From positions 1,550,001 to 1,614,000 of the forward strand of contig NC_063015.1 in NCBI RefSeq assembly GCF_020509005.1: DNA of 64,000 nucleotides, read 5' to 3'. This document shows positions 19,752 through 31,744 of this stretch, piece after piece. The notes below the pieces were generated by a model. That model saw nothing but the letters and a program-made list of their open reading frames with translations. It ran no database searches and had not been told where the DNA came from. Both the position numbers and the translations under genes were made by a program. Origin of the DNA: Fulvia fulva. Its lineage: Eukaryota; Ascomycota; Dothideomycetes; Mycosphaerellales; Mycosphaerellaceae. The stretch's first letter is position 1. Each line of letters begins with the position of its first letter.

Positions 19752-22700
19752 ATGTCGTCGGCTGCCGTGCAGCAAAGCTCCCTGGCCCAGCAGCAGACGT
19801 ACAGCAACAGCTCCAGCTCGCGCGACCGCTTCTCGCCCTCCACCGCCGCCGCCAGCGCCAACCCTACGCCCGCACTCTCGTCGTCCCCGCCGTCGCGGCG
19901 ACCTGCAGCCCGAGCAGATCATGACACGCCGCAACAGCAGCCACAGCCACAATACCCTACCAGCGCATCTATGACATCTCCTCGCGGCCAGCCCGCGTCG
20001 CCCACGGCAGGTGCCATGAGCTCATCAATATACAACCAGTTCTACCCAGACCAAGCAGCACAATCCTCATTACCACCGACACAGCTGCCCATACGGACAT
20101 CAGCACAGCAAACGCCCGCACACCAGCCTACAGCAGCATCATACGACGCACGCGGATATGCCTCGCGGCCCTCGCGATCACAAGGCCAGGCTCAGCCTGG
20201 CTACGCCAACCAAGGCGACAACGACCGACGCCAGCAAGGACCTCGTTCACCGCGGGAAGAGCAACCGGGCAGCGGAAGGGCTCAGCGTACGCGCAATGCT
20301 CCTACATCTAGCAGATCAGCCACTGCCGTTGGCCAGCCGCCGATGGGCACTGATCTACCGCGTGAGAACAGCGCGGTTATCAACCGCATAGTGGTGGATG
20401 ACCCACAAGCCGACCTCGCTCGCGAAGAAGCTCGCAAAGCTGAAGGTCGACCACATGGAGAAATGGCCCAGTATGCACAGGAGACTGAGCCGGCGCCAGT
20501 GCAGAGAAGTCGGCAGGAACACCTCAAGCACTTCTCGTCAAGTCGAAAAGAGGTCAAATTCGGCGAGTACATTCTTGGTCAGACTATCGGTGAAGGAGAG
20601 TTTGGCAAGGTGAAGATGGGCTGGAAGAAGGACTCCACTGTCCAGGTTGCCATCAAGCTGATAAGAAAAGAAAGCCTGGCTGGCAACACCACCCGGCTAC
20701 CCAAAATCTACCGCGAAATCGCCATCCTTCGCGAACTACAGCATCCCAACATTGTACGCCTACACGAATTCGTTGAGACGGAAAGACACATGGGCATCAT
20801 CCTCGAATACGCCTCTGGAGGCGAGCTATTCGACTACATCCTCAACCACCGATACCTAAAGGACCCTGCAGCTAGGCGACTGTTCGCTCAACTGGTCTCT
20901 GGTGTTGGTTACCTCCATAAGAAGGGTATCGTTCACCGTGACCTGAAGCTCGAGAACCTCCTACTCGATAGGAATAAGCACATCATCATCACTGACTTCG
21001 GCTTTGCGAACACGTTCAATCCGGAAGATGAGCTTGGGGAGGACATCGAGAACAGGATATCCGATAAGGACTTTGTTAAACGCCAGGGACTGGACAAGAT
21101 AATACCCCACCAAGGTGAAAGAGACGGAGGTCACAGACGTGGTGATCTCATGCAGACATCGTGTGGTAGCCCTTGTTATGCAGCTCCTGAGCTGGTAGTA
21201 AGTGACGGGCTGTACACCGGCCGCAAGGTTGATGTGTGGAGTTGTGGTGTCATTCTGGTGAGTGTCCCGTTTTGGGGATTGTTATTCGTTGTGCTGACCA
21301 TATTGAAAGTACGCCATGCTCGCCGGCTACCTCCCCTTCGACGACGATCCAGCCAACCCAGAAGGCGACAACATCAACCTACTCTACAAATACATTGTCA
21401 GCACACCTCTAACCTTCCCCGAATATGTCACGCCGCATGCACGCGATCTGCTGCGAAGAATCCTCGTCCCCGATCCACGACGAAGAGCAGATTTATTTGA
21501 GGTTGCGAGACACAGCTGGCTTAGTGAGTACACTCATGTCGTTGGATTCATTGGCAGCCGAGTGAAGGGTGAGTCAACCAATATACTCCAAGACGGTGAC
21601 GAAGGACAACTCCAACGCAGCTCTTCAGTACGCGAGCCAACGAGCAGAAGCCCGGCGGTGGACAGAATCACCAATCAGCCTCCCAAGCATGCTCCAGCTG
21701 CTAGCATGGGCGGAGATGAAGCAAGCGACATTCGGAACAAGCAGGCAAGAGATGCCAAGAGAAGGACTGTGCAGGTCGAATACGTTGCTCCTCACGGCTC
21801 GAACGCCCGTGTCGATCGTAGTCCTGAAGCCACCGCCCAACCCAAACCTATACCCATCTCAGCTGGCTCTGCAGGAAGAACGAAAGCTCGCGCCGAGGTT
21901 GGACCTGTCGAGATCTCATCCACGAGAAGAGAAGAGAACACAATGGCACCTCCATCGAGGCCTGGAGGCAGGGACCAGATCAGAGCTGCTTCGGATTCTG
22001 CCAACGCCTTTGGGACTTCCGCTGGAACCGCAACATCTCGACCAAACACGAGCGGAACATTCGGCGGCAACGCACGTCTTCCATCCCGTGGAAACTCATA
22101 CAGCCAGCCTGCTGCAGCACAGCCGACCAACACGACAGCGCAAGGCTCCTTCTCTCAGCCCAAGTCTGGCTCTGGATACATCATCTCCTCTGAGCCATCA
22201 TCAGCTGTTGATGCCAGTGGCCGCCCGATGAGCGAACAGCAACATTCTGGACCTCAACATCAGCAGAGCCGACAATCTTCGTATCAAGGCAAGCCGCCTG
22301 GACACCGACGAAGTAGTACTTTGGGCAGTCTTGCAGACAAGGTGCTGAACAAGAGTAACTCTAAGCGTCAATCTCAGCAGGAACCAGCTGCAATCAACAA
22401 CGAGAAGAGGGACCGCAGATATCCTCCAGTCAGCATGAAGAATGCCATACCCACAAACGACGAACCTGGTCCACGTACATCATCTGACAGTCGACGACCA
22501 AGCTTTGGCTTCAACAGGAAGGCTTCCAAGGAACGTGACCCCAGCTTGCAAGGCAGAAGATCGTCGAGGCGCTTTTCTTGGTTGCCTGGCAGCATGAGCT
22601 TGGCAAGTTTCACTGGCGGTCCTAAGCGAGATCAAGGCTACGATTCCGGCGACGATGGCTATAGACCACCTAGGGATCCCTACCAGCAGCCACCGATGTC

Positions 22701-23295
22701 GCAACAATCTCAGCAGTCGCGGATTGGCAGCGGAGGCAGACCTCAGAGCAAGGGCATGGCATTTGGCCGCGGACAATCGCAAACTCCGAGCGAAGAGACG
22801 ACCAATAGCACCATCCCGCTGTACTACGACGAAGAAAGGGAGAAGGGTCGCGATCAACGACGACACCAAGGCCGGTACGATAAGCCATTGCCATCGTCAC
22901 CAGGCGCCGAGCAAGGCTACGGAGAGAGTCGGCCAGTGCCTGCAAAGACTGGCACCCCGCCAGCTGGCGGAGTACAGCGGAAACAGTTCCGAGATGATGG
23001 TTACGGCAACAACTTGCTTGAGAGTGACTCCCGACCGCAAGACCCGCCGGAGCGTTTCTACACGCCAAGCCAGGATCCCGAGTTGGGCGGGTCGTCCAGT
23101 CAACCTCGACTTGGGCAGTACGGACCAGACAGCTCTGGTCAATGGGAACCATATGGAACAAGCCCTCGACAGACCAGTCTTCGACCACAGCAGAGGAAGT
23201 TCGGGTACGATGATCATGGTCACGGCGGCAGCTCCAGTGCGACGAGGCGTGTTATGGACTTCTTCCGTCGGCGTGGTAAGGACCGAGAGGGCTAG
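19752..23295 (+). CDS. kin4: Kin4/Frk1-type serine/threonine protein kinase
   Basis: Exon 1 is 19752-21257, the intron 21258-21309 (GTGAGT...GCTGAC...AAAG, 52 bp) and exon 2 is 21310-23295; 1163 aa. Residues 1-270 are Ser/Pro/Gln-rich and disordered. The kinase domain has GEGEFGKV (280-287), VAIK Lys302, HRD (395-397), DFG (415-417) and APE (478-480). A roughly 50-residue acidic and basic insertion between DFG and APE, closed by RGDLMQTSCGSPCYAAPE, is typical of Kin4-type kinases. The C-terminal half is long, disordered and phosphosite-rich, with RSSSVREP soon after the kinase domain and a basic end. Family knowledge: Kin4 delays mitotic exit when the spindle is mispositioned in yeast. Its role here is untested. 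Confidence 0.88.
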
Positions 23296-24575
23296 GAGCT
23301 TCCACTTATGCGCCGATTCAGCAGTCGAAAGAAACCGTCAGAGGCCACACCTGTGCGACAGAGGACGCGTGCAAGCCGTGGAGGTGGAGGACAATTTTTC
23401 AGCAGCATAGCCTAGGAGACATGATCTCCATACATTAGACGCAGACCTGCGCTTCGAACGTGCAACGAGTGGCCGAGCCGAGATGCCGGGCCCGTGATGA
23501 ATGGGCAGGGCAGTGTGAAAGATATTCAGTTCATGTTGTAATGGACTATGGGATAATTATGTCTGTATTGCAAGATGCATGCAAGCGAGGCGTAACGATG
23601 AATGGTACAGGATGGTTGTATTGCTTTACGAGCTTTCTGGTTGTGAGATGTATGTGTGGGAGGGAGCGTGTGTGCATAGCTTTCTTCTAATGGAGAAGCA
23701 ATAAGACTTCGATGAAGATGGTGTTCTTTTACATGCAGGTGCACGGAGTTCCTCAAAGCGTGGGTTGCGCGAACGTGATCGTGCAAAGGTCATGCCATGT
23801 GCCGTCAGGTGATTCGTACCGGTGTTGTCACGACGTTCCGCACAACAACCTTTATCGGAGTGTGTTGTCTCCGTTGCCATCGATAGGCAACGACGCAACG
23901 TTGAACACCGAGCAATCCTGGTATGTCATGGCGTGAGAGCTGAGCTGAAGGTTGAAGGTAGGCTTCGTTCAATGCTCTAGGATGTGCTGACCGCTTATCT
24001 GTGGGGTTCAACAGTCGACTCCATGTTCTCGCAGCAGTCGAAGCCCTCGCGCATCACGCTCATGATTTCATAGCACCTTTCGAGTCGAAGCAGGAACAGG
24101 ACCATGAACACCTGCGCATTCTAGAGCACGAAAGCAGAAGATAGAGCAACACGAGACCAAGCTTCGGGCGCCCGCGATCATCCCTGCCACACGCGCTGTC
24201 ACGCGGAAACGTCGTTCCCGCAATCCTGGTCTATTCCTAGCCAACCGACCCACCGAGACATGTCTTGATTCTGTTCGACCTCCTCCATCCATATCTTACA
24301 CATCATGTGACAGCACAGTCTTTGTCCGCTTTGTCATTGTCGGTTTATCTTGGACGTGCGACATCTCAGCATTGCATCAGCGGCGCCTATTGAACTACCC
24401 GTCGATAGCAGCGACAGTATTCCATACGATCGTGCCACCATTGCCTCACGAATTGTACGGCGCTCTTTCACGCTTGCGACCACGACCTGTAACCATTTTG
24501 CAGCCGGAAAGGACGCTGGTGCCCTGGCGCACCCATAGTGCTACACGGAGCATACCGATAGCTTGACCCGACACG
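23296..24575. other. Intergenic region, 1.3 kb
   Basis: It lies between the kinase and ccc2, both on the plus strand. It should contain the kinase 3' UTR and the ccc2 promoter. No supported gene. Confidence 0.6.
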
Positions 24576-27500
24576 ATGCCTTCCTCGAAAGTGGCGCCCG
24601 GCGCCCATATGACGACCACGACCCTCAGAGTAGATGGAATGACATGTGGAGCATGTACCTCTGCTGTAGAGTCGGCGTTTCAGGATGTACAAGGCGTGGG
24701 CAGTGTCTCCGTCAGCTTAGTCATGGAGCGGGCAGTGGTCACACATGATGCGGAGCAGATCAAGGCCGAACAGATAAGAGACATGATTGACGACAGAGGG
24801 TTCGATGCGGAAGTTATCGCTTCAGATATGCCCGAGCCTCCCATATTCGACGCCTCCGAGGATGATGCTTTGCTAGACGATGATGAAGTAGAGATACTGG
24901 GGAGCGGGATGTCCATGACGACCATACATGTCGGCGGCATGACTTGTGGAGCTTGTACATCGGCGGTGGAGGGTGCGTTCAAGAATGTTGCGGGAGTCAA
25001 AACGTTCAACATATCTTTGCTTTCTGAACGGGCTGTGATTGAGCATGATGCGAGTATAATAAGCCCGGAGACATTGGCCGAGACCATCGAGGACACAGGA
25101 TTCGATGCTGAGATCGTGGAGACCAAGGTAGCAGAACCAGCCACAGCAAAGCGCAAGCAACGGAGGAAGAGCGTTTCCAAGAAGCTCATGACGACGACAG
25201 TAGCTATCGAAGGCATGACTTGCGGGGCGTGCACTTCATCAGTGGAGGGCGGCTTCAAAGACATTCCTGGACTTGTACAACTTAACATCAGCTTGCTGGC
25301 CGAGCGGGCAGTCGTTGTGCATGATCCGGAGGTGTTGCCCGTGGCTAGCATTGTGGAAGCCATCGAGGATCGCGGATTCGACGCTACCGTCGTTTCCAGC
25401 GTTGAGGAAGGTGTCCAGACATCGAACAGCAATGTCTCGGTGCAGCTTAAGATATTTGGTCTACCCAGCCCGGAGTCAGCAGCGGATCTACAAACCACGT
25501 TGAAGAACATTCCTGGGATCGTTTCAGCAAACGTCACCTTTGGTACTTCGCGCGCATCTGTGTCGCATACGCCGGCCAAGATCGGTCTGCGGGCTATAGT
25601 CGAGGCCGTAGAGAAGTTGGGATACAATGCGCTGGTCGCTGACTCTGACGATAACAATGCACAGCTGGAGTCACTAGCGAAGACCAAAGAGATCCAGGAG
25701 TGGCGGCGAGCTTTCAGAACGTCTCTAACATTCGCGATACCGGTGTTCATCATTAGTATGTTCCTTCCAATGTTCATACCAGTACTGGACGTTGGCGGTA
25801 TCAAACTGCCAATAATACCTGGACTCTGGCTCGGCGATGTGCTGTGCTTGCTACTTACGATCCCAGTGCAATTCGGCATTGGCAAGCGCTTCTACAAGTC
25901 TGCATACAACTCGATACGGCATGGTGCGCCGACTATGGACGTCTTGGTCGTTTTGGGCACTTCGGCAGCGTTCTTCTTCAGCTGCGCGGCGATGCTTGTG
26001 TCAATCCTGATACCACCACATTCGAGGCCTGATACCGTGTTTGACACGAGTACTATGCTGATCACGTTTATCACCCTTGGACGTTACCTCGAGAACCACG
26101 CGAAGGGTCAGACGTCGAAAGCTCTGTCACGTCTGATGAGTCTTGCGCCGCCGATGGCCACCATATATGCTGATCCGATCGCAGCAGCGAAGGCTGCCCA
26201 GACTTGGGACGCGTCGGAAGAAGTGCTTGAGAAGCAAAGTAGTGTTGCAGAGAAGGAGCCCACTGGATCTGCGGTTGAAGAAAGGACTATTCCGACCGAG
26301 CTGATCGAGGTCGGCGATGTCGTGATCCTGAAGCCTGGCGACAAGATTCCTGCAGATGGACTCGTCACGCGTGGTGAAAGCTACGTGAATGAGAGCATGG
26401 TCACAGGTGAAGCTATGCCGGTCAACAAGACACCAGGCTCTCCTCTCATGGCCGGCACTGTCAACAATGCTGGACGCCTTGACTTCAAGGTCACCAGAGC
26501 TGGTCGTGACACACAGCTGAGTCAGATTGTGCGACTGGTCCAAGAAGCGCAGACGAGCCGAGCACACATCCAGCGGATGGCGGATCGTGTTGCTGGCTAC
26601 TTCGTCCCGGTCATCATCACGCTCGGTCTGGCCACATTTGTTGGTTGGATGGTGCTCAGTCATATTCTGCCACACCCGCCACAGATCTTCCTACGATATG
26701 CCAGTGGAGGTCGGCTGATGGTCTGCGTGAAGCTGTGTATTGCTGTGATCGTCTTCGCATGTCCTTGTGCCCTTGGCTTAGCAACACCGACAGCCGTCAT
26801 GGTTGGCACTGGCGTTGGCGCCGAGCAAGGCATCCTCGTCAAGGGTGGTGCAGCATTGGAGACAGCGACGCGGATAACACATGTGATCTTGGACAAGACT
26901 GGAACTCTCACCCAGGGAAAGATGAGCGTAGCTCGCTCAGAGCCCAGCGCCAATTGGAAAGCCAACAGTCAGCGCGTGAGCCTTTGGTGGACGCTTGTCG
27001 GATTGGCTGAGATGAGCAGCGAACACCCTATCGCTACAGCTCTCCTCGCAGGAGCCAAGAGCAAGCTCGGCGTCGATCTTGACGGGCAAATCGAAGGTAC
27101 AATGGGTGATTTCCAGGCTACCGTTGGCAAGGGCATCACGGCATCGGTCGAGCCAGCGAAATCGCTTGACCGCAAGCGGTACGACATGGCGATCGGAAAT
27201 GCGGCTTTCCTTCTCAAACAGGGCATAAATGTTCCAGCATCACCTGAAGATGAATATGACGAGTACGAAACTGCGAGACGAGCGTCAAAGTCTGGAGCCT
27301 CGTCATCCAAAGCAGCACAAAATGCCGGTATCACCACTATCCATGTTGCGATTGACGGAGCCTACGCCGGTCATGTTGGACTTTCAGACACTTTGAAATC
27401 GTCAGCACGCTCGGCCATCGCTGCACTACAGGCCATGAACATTGAATGCTCTCTTGTGACCGGCGATCAAGCAGCCACAGCCCATCACGTTGCAGCTCTC

Positions 27501-28115
27501 GTCGGCATTCCTCCCGACAACGTCTACGCCGGAGTCCTTCCCGAAGGCAAGAAGGGCATTGTCAATGAGCTGCAAGGCCAAGGTCAAATAGTGGCAATGG
27601 TAGGCGATGGCATAAACGACTCGCCCGCACTCGCGACCGCCAACGTCGGCATTTCACTGGCGAGCGGCACGGACGTGGCGATGGATGCTGCTGATATCGT
27701 GCTCATGAAGCCGAATCAGCTTATGGATATTCCAGCATCTCTGCATCTCTCAAGGACGATCTTCCGACGGATCAAGATGAACCTGCTGTTGTCATGTGTG
27801 TACAATGCGGTAGGACTGCCGATCGCAATGGGGTTCTTCCTACCGTGGGGCATCACGCTACCACCACTGGCTGCGGGTGCTGCTATGGCGTGCTCGAGTG
27901 TCACGGTTGTGGTCAGCTCGTTGCTACTCAAGCTCTGGAAGCGGCCGGAATGGATGCACGAGAATGAGGAACTCGCTATCAAGTCTAGTCTGAGGAAGGC
28001 GGGCTTCGGAGCGAGAGTAAGAGAGGTGGTGGGTAGCGTCACTGGACGACGGAGAAGAAAGTCGGAGAGAGATCGAGGCGCTTATGTACAGCTGGAGAAT
28101 ATTGACGCTGTATAG
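24576..28115 (+). CDS. CCC2: Copper-transporting P1B-ATPase (Ccc2/ATP7 family)
   Basis: 1179 aa, single exon. Three N-terminal heavy-metal domains carry GMTCGACTS (about 21-29, 121-129, 213-221). A fourth HMA-like fold (around 280-350) lacks the CxxC. Then come TM helices, the actuator TGEAMPV, the ion-binding CPC in FACPCALGLATP, the phosphorylation site DKTGTLT, an HP motif (SSEHPIA) and the hinge MVGDGINDSPALA. Family knowledge: it pumps Cu(I) into the late Golgi to load multicopper oxidases such as Fet3 and laccases. There is a Lys/Arg-rich C-terminal tail (GRRRRKSERDRG). Confidence 0.97.
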   Translation: MPSSKVAPGAHMTTTTLRVDGMTCGACTSAVESAFQDVQGVGSVSVSLVMERAVVTHDAEQIKAEQIRDMIDDRGFDAEVIASDMPEPPIFDASEDDALLDDDEVEILGSGMSMTTIHVGGMTCGACTSAVEGAFKNVAGVKTFNISLLSERAVIEHDASIISPETLAETIEDTGFDAEIVETKVAEPATAKRKQRRKSVSKKLMTTTVAIEGMTCGACTSSVEGGFKDIPGLVQLNISLLAERAVVVHDPEVLPVASIVEAIEDRGFDATVVSSVEEGVQTSNSNVSVQLKIFGLPSPESAADLQTTLKNIPGIVSANVTFGTSRASVSHTPAKIGLRAIVEAVEKLGYNALVADSDDNNAQLESLAKTKEIQEWRRAFRTSLTFAIPVFIISMFLPMFIPVLDVGGIKLPIIPGLWLGDVLCLLLTIPVQFGIGKRFYKSAYNSIRHGAPTMDVLVVLGTSAAFFFSCAAMLVSILIPPHSRPDTVFDTSTMLITFITLGRYLENHAKGQTSKALSRLMSLAPPMATIYADPIAAAKAAQTWDASEEVLEKQSSVAEKEPTGSAVEERTIPTELIEVGDVVILKPGDKIPADGLVTRGESYVNESMVTGEAMPVNKTPGSPLMAGTVNNAGRLDFKVTRAGRDTQLSQIVRLVQEAQTSRAHIQRMADRVAGYFVPVIITLGLATFVGWMVLSHILPHPPQIFLRYASGGRLMVCVKLCIAVIVFACPCALGLATPTAVMVGTGVGAEQGILVKGGAALETATRITHVILDKTGTLTQGKMSVARSEPSANWKANSQRVSLWWTLVGLAEMSSEHPIATALLAGAKSKLGVDLDGQIEGTMGDFQATVGKGITASVEPAKSLDRKRYDMAIGNAAFLLKQGINVPASPEDEYDEYETARRASKSGASSSKAAQNAGITTIHVAIDGAYAGHVGLSDTLKSSARSAIAALQAMNIECSLVTGDQAATAHHVAALVGIPPDNVYAGVLPEGKKGIVNELQGQGQIVAMVGDGINDSPALATANVGISLASGTDVAMDAADIVLMKPNQLMDIPASLHLSRTIFRRIKMNLLLSCVYNAVGLPIAMGFFLPWGITLPPLAAGAAMACSSVTVVVSSLLLKLWKRPEWMHENEELAIKSSLRKAGFGARVREVVGSVTGRRRRKSERDRGAYVQLENIDAV

Positions 28116-28658
28116 GCGATGGTGTTACTTGGGGATGTGTGTTCGTTATTGCTATCGTTGGATCCGGATACCCTGTGTGCGAAATGAATGGCCTGTGAAT
28201 GAAAGCGTTTGAAATCATAGGTGGTGGCCGAATCGCTCATCGAAATGTCACTCTTTCTCGCTTGGTGAACGCTCATGACGGAGGTGCACGACAGGACAAT
28301 GTTGACTTGCTGTTGAGCCGGTGCTGTTGTATCGCTTGCATGGCGCCCGCCTCACATGCATACATGTAGCAAGAACTTGGTGGTTTGTGACGAAGACCTG
28401 TTAATTGGTCTGACCAGATTTGTTGCCCCACCATGACGTAGAGTTCGCGTGCCACATGCATTCACTTCATGCAAGGATTAACGCGCGTGGTGTGGGTGGA
28501 TGATGGTTCACTCTGCTTGCACCTCGCCTCGCCTCCCACTTTATCTTCTTGTTCTTCCCCATCCTGCATACGTGTACAGCATAGTCGGCATCGCATGATA
28601 GGCGTAGCATTTATCCAACAGCCAGCATTGCAACGCATTCTTCCGAGACAGATCGAGC
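28116..28658. other. Intergenic region
   Basis: About 540 bp between two plus-strand genes, with no supported gene or RNA. Confidence 0.6.
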
Positions 28659-30350
28659 ATGACACGAACCACACGCGCGAGCAGGCAGCGGCCTGATCTG
28701 ACGGAGTCTTGGGACGATGTGGACTCCAGCTACCACGAGGAAGCCGAGCCGATCTACGACGAGGAAGAGGAGCGCGACGAGCTGGGCGAAGAGTACAGAT
28801 CGAGGATGAAGGATAGCAGGACATCGCAGAACGGATCCCACGAAGAACCACGGAGAAGAAGTATCAGATCTTCAGTCGAGCCCGAACTTGTGATGCCTAC
28901 GTCACCAGATGCCGCAGCTGCGAGACGCGACTCGAAACAAAGAGCGGCAACGCCACACATGCGCATGAATCAACGGAGCATGACGAGTGATGCTGGACAG
29001 ATACGGAAGGCACAGCGATCGGCAACACCGCGCATGAGGCTGAGTGAGAGGTCTATGACGAGCGATGCTGGGAGGATGAGGTCTTCACGATTGAAAGAGC
29101 AGCAGGATGCGGATTACGATAGTGACGAGGAGCAGAGCGGAATTCAGTACGGCAGTCTTGCGTGGAAGAACGTACTACGACCGCTGCTACAATACGCATC
29201 TGGCGTTGTCGGCATCCTCATGCAGAACTTGAAGCCTGTCTTCGCGCTCGCGCTATTGGCGTATCTGCTCTTCGCGGCGCTGACGTTCGGTGCTGGGTTC
29301 CTGAACAACAGCATCAACCATGCCCTTTCGCCCATATGCAGGCTGCCTTTCACTGGATCGCTACCTTTCTGCCCGCTGCCCGATCGACCTGAGTTCAAGG
29401 GTACAGCAGAGTTCGACAAGCTCGTACAGGCGCAGGATGCATTTCAAGATGTACTGGCCAGCGCCTCGACTGGTGTCAACTTGCCACTAGACATGAAGCG
29501 GAGCGAAGCCAGTGTGCGGGATTTGAAGCACGTCGTGCAATACTCGTCACTGCCATCGCGTAACGAGCTGGTCTTCGAGTTCACGGGCTTCATCGACACT
29601 GCACGGCAAGCATCGCAAGACTTGAGCAAATTCAATTCGAGGATCGGTAGAGCTGTCGACCACATTCTCAGCACAAACCGCTGGACTCTGAGTGTGATTG
29701 ACGGCGTCTCCGCAACCGAGGCCTCAAGAGGCTCAATCTCGAAGTTCATCAGCAACAACCTCGACATCTTCGCACCCTTCCGACCACAAAGTCTCTCCCG
29801 CGAACCACTCATGGATCAATACCTCCGCCACACCGGCGCAGTCGAAGAGCAGATCCAGAGTCTGATCGAAGAAGCCCTTGCCCTCCGCGACATTCTCGAA
29901 AACCTCGATGGCCGTCTCGACGTCATCAACGGTATCGCCACCCGTGACGATCACAAACTCGCAGCCAGCAAGGAAGAACTCTTCGCAACCCTCTGGTCTA
30001 AGCTAGGCGGGAATCGCGCCGACAAGCAAAAACTTGAAAAACAAATCACCCTCCTCAGGAGTGTCGATACGTACCGCCGAACTGCTTGGGCCCATGTCAC
30101 AACTACAATTGTCAAACTTCAGGCGATTCAGCATAGTCTGGAGGACTTGAGGGAGAGAGTGAGCATGCCGGAGATTGTGGGAGACAAACTGCCTTTGGAG
30201 GTACATATTGAGAGTATCAATTTGGGCATTGAGAGGTTGGAGCATCAGAGGGATGCGGGTCGACGGTTGGAGGCGGAGAATTATGCGAGAGTCATCAGTA
30301 AGGGGGAGGCGAGTGAGAGGAAGATGTTGGAGGGGAGGGAGGAGCTTTAG
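28659..30350 (+). CDS. Conserved fungal membrane protein with coiled-coil C-terminus
   Basis: 563 aa, single exon, ATG 28659. Residues 1-165 are acidic/basic and disordered, with an internal repeat in which QRSMTSDAG and ERSMTSDAG recur about 24 residues apart, each preceded by ATPxMR. One strong TM helix (about 188-212, LKPVFALALLAYLLFAALTF) follows, then a Cys-Pro-rich loop (CRLPFTGSLPFCPLP) and a long alpha-helical, coiled-coil-prone C-terminal domain (about 245-563). The acidic N-terminal tail, single TM and coiled-coil lumenal part would fit a nuclear-envelope or ER tether, but that is speculation. I do not recognise a named family. Confidence 0.75.
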   Translation: MTRTTRASRQRPDLTESWDDVDSSYHEEAEPIYDEEEERDELGEEYRSRMKDSRTSQNGSHEEPRRRSIRSSVEPELVMPTSPDAAAARRDSKQRAATPHMRMNQRSMTSDAGQIRKAQRSATPRMRLSERSMTSDAGRMRSSRLKEQQDADYDSDEEQSGIQYGSLAWKNVLRPLLQYASGVVGILMQNLKPVFALALLAYLLFAALTFGAGFLNNSINHALSPICRLPFTGSLPFCPLPDRPEFKGTAEFDKLVQAQDAFQDVLASASTGVNLPLDMKRSEASVRDLKHVVQYSSLPSRNELVFEFTGFIDTARQASQDLSKFNSRIGRAVDHILSTNRWTLSVIDGVSATEASRGSISKFISNNLDIFAPFRPQSLSREPLMDQYLRHTGAVEEQIQSLIEEALALRDILENLDGRLDVINGIATRDDHKLAASKEELFATLWSKLGGNRADKQKLEKQITLLRSVDTYRRTAWAHVTTTIVKLQAIQHSLEDLRERVSMPEIVGDKLPLEVHIESINLGIERLEHQRDAGRRLEAENYARVISKGEASERKMLEGREEL

Positions 30351-30715
30351 GACTTGCTTGGGGGCGTTCGACGAAGAGGTAAGACCTTGGATATGACATG
30401 ATTGGATGAAGCTCTGATGATGCATTTGGATTTGTACGATGATACCCATAACGTTGAGTCACGCGTTATTTTTGGCTTTGTTGGCTGGTGCTTGCCGCTT
30501 CATCTCTCTCTCCTACTCTGCGCGCTGTACACAGACTTCTCTCGTGCCGAAGGGGCATTTCGATAGCCTGGCTGTGGCGATGTACCCGGGATATCATCAG
30601 TCGAGGCGCTTGCTTCAATGTCATCAGGTGCAGATATGCTAAAGAAGTATCCTTCCAACGTTATGAGACTCTATATGCCATGATATCTGTCAATATTCGC
30701 TATGCCGCCCAGTCC
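30351..30715. other. Convergent intergenic region
   Basis: It lies between the tail ends of a plus-strand and a minus-strand gene, so probably holds two 3' UTRs. No gene seen. Confidence 0.6.
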
Positions 30716-31744
30716 TCACTGCTTACCCTGCTCAAGCAACCATCCAACCCCATCAACAGACTCCTTCACGAACTTCTTGCTCCCCTCCAACTGCGGGAAC
30801 AAGCTCCAGAATCCATGGGGAACGCCCTCGTACATGTCTACCTTGGTCTTTGTGCCCTCCTTCTCCCGCAAGTGTCGCTCATACAACAGTGCCTCGTCCC
30901 GCAACGGATCCATCCCACAAATCTGGAAGTACTGCGCTGGCAAGTCCTTGTGGCCGGTTTTCCAGAGGTAGGGACTGAAGAGCTGATTCCCGCGATCCTC
31001 GATGTTGGGAATGTAGTTGTCGAGGAACAGTTTACAGGCCGCATGGCTCAAGATCGGTGCAAATTCGAGCTGGCCCCAGGATGCAAGGTCCTTATCCTTC
31101 GGGTGGAAACTGTCAGCGCAGACCATCGGGATCATGAGATGGCACCCCGTGATCTTCGGCGTCAGACCCTCGTCACGCCAGAGATGAGATACAGCAGCGG
31201 TAATGTTTCCACCCGCCGAAGTCCCACCAATGATGAAACCTTTTGATGGGTCGGCTCCTAGAGACGAGGCATTCTCAGCTGCCCACTTGGTCGCATCGTA
31301 GCAATCATGATGGCCCGTTGGGAACTTATGCTCGGGACCCAGGCGGTAGTCTACATTAACCACGACCATATTGTATTTGCTGACCATAAGGCGACACAAC
31401 AGCTCCTCGTTAATGAGGCCGCCTATGCACCAGCCGCCGCCATGGTAGACAACTCCCAATGGACTCCTGCCAGCTGCTGGCTTCTCGGGACCATGGATCC
31501 GGACTGCGATTTGCTGGCCATCCCGCATTGTGATGTGGCGGTCTTCTTCCTTCACGTTGGGAATTGGCTCGTGGGTTGCTACCATGTTGGCTTTGTTGTC
31601 TTCGATGAATTGCCGCATGGCTGCTATGGAGGGGAACTTGCCCATGTCGGGAGCGCCGCCAATGGCTTTGATGGCGGCGTCATATTCTGGGTCGGACTTT
31701 GCTGTGGTGGGCCAGGTCTTGGGGTCGTTGAGGATGAAAGGCAT
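30716..31744 (-). CDS. Alpha/beta hydrolase, HSL-type esterase/lipase
   Basis: 342 aa, single exon. The oxyanion-hole motif HGGGW, nucleophile elbow GGTSAGGN (Ser), acid region in CGMDPLRDEALLY (Asp) and the catalytic His in VPHGFW appear in the order expected of the hormone-sensitive-lipase family (abhydrolase_3). The elbow is GTSAG rather than the common GDSAG. There is no signal peptide, so it is probably cytosolic. Family knowledge: such enzymes hydrolyse short-chain esters, carbamates or lactones. The substrate cannot be read from sequence. Confidence 0.9.
   Translation of the reverse strand: MPFILNDPKTWPTTAKSDPEYDAAIKAIGGAPDMGKFPSIAAMRQFIEDNKANMVATHEPIPNVKEEDRHITMRDGQQIAVRIHGPEKPAAGRSPLGVVYHGGGWCIGGLINEELLCRLMVSKYNMVVVNVDYRLGPEHKFPTGHHDCYDATKWAAENASSLGADPSKGFIIGGTSAGGNITAAVSHLWRDEGLTPKITGCHLMIPMVCADSFHPKDKDLASWGQLEFAPILSHAACKLFLDNYIPNIEDRGNQLFSPYLWKTGHKDLPAQYFQICGMDPLRDEALLYERHLREKEGTKTKVDMYEGVPHGFWSLFPQLEGSKKFVKESVDGVGWLLEQGKQ

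Noticed and set aside
21569..21640. Possible second intron in the Kin4-type kinase (GTGAGT at 21569)
   Set aside because: The frame reads through and includes RSSSVREP, which fits the kinase better than removing the segment.
24680..25885. 401-residue frame antisense to ccc2
   Set aside because: Ser/Thr-rich shadow of a strongly coding region; no domain, no independent signals.
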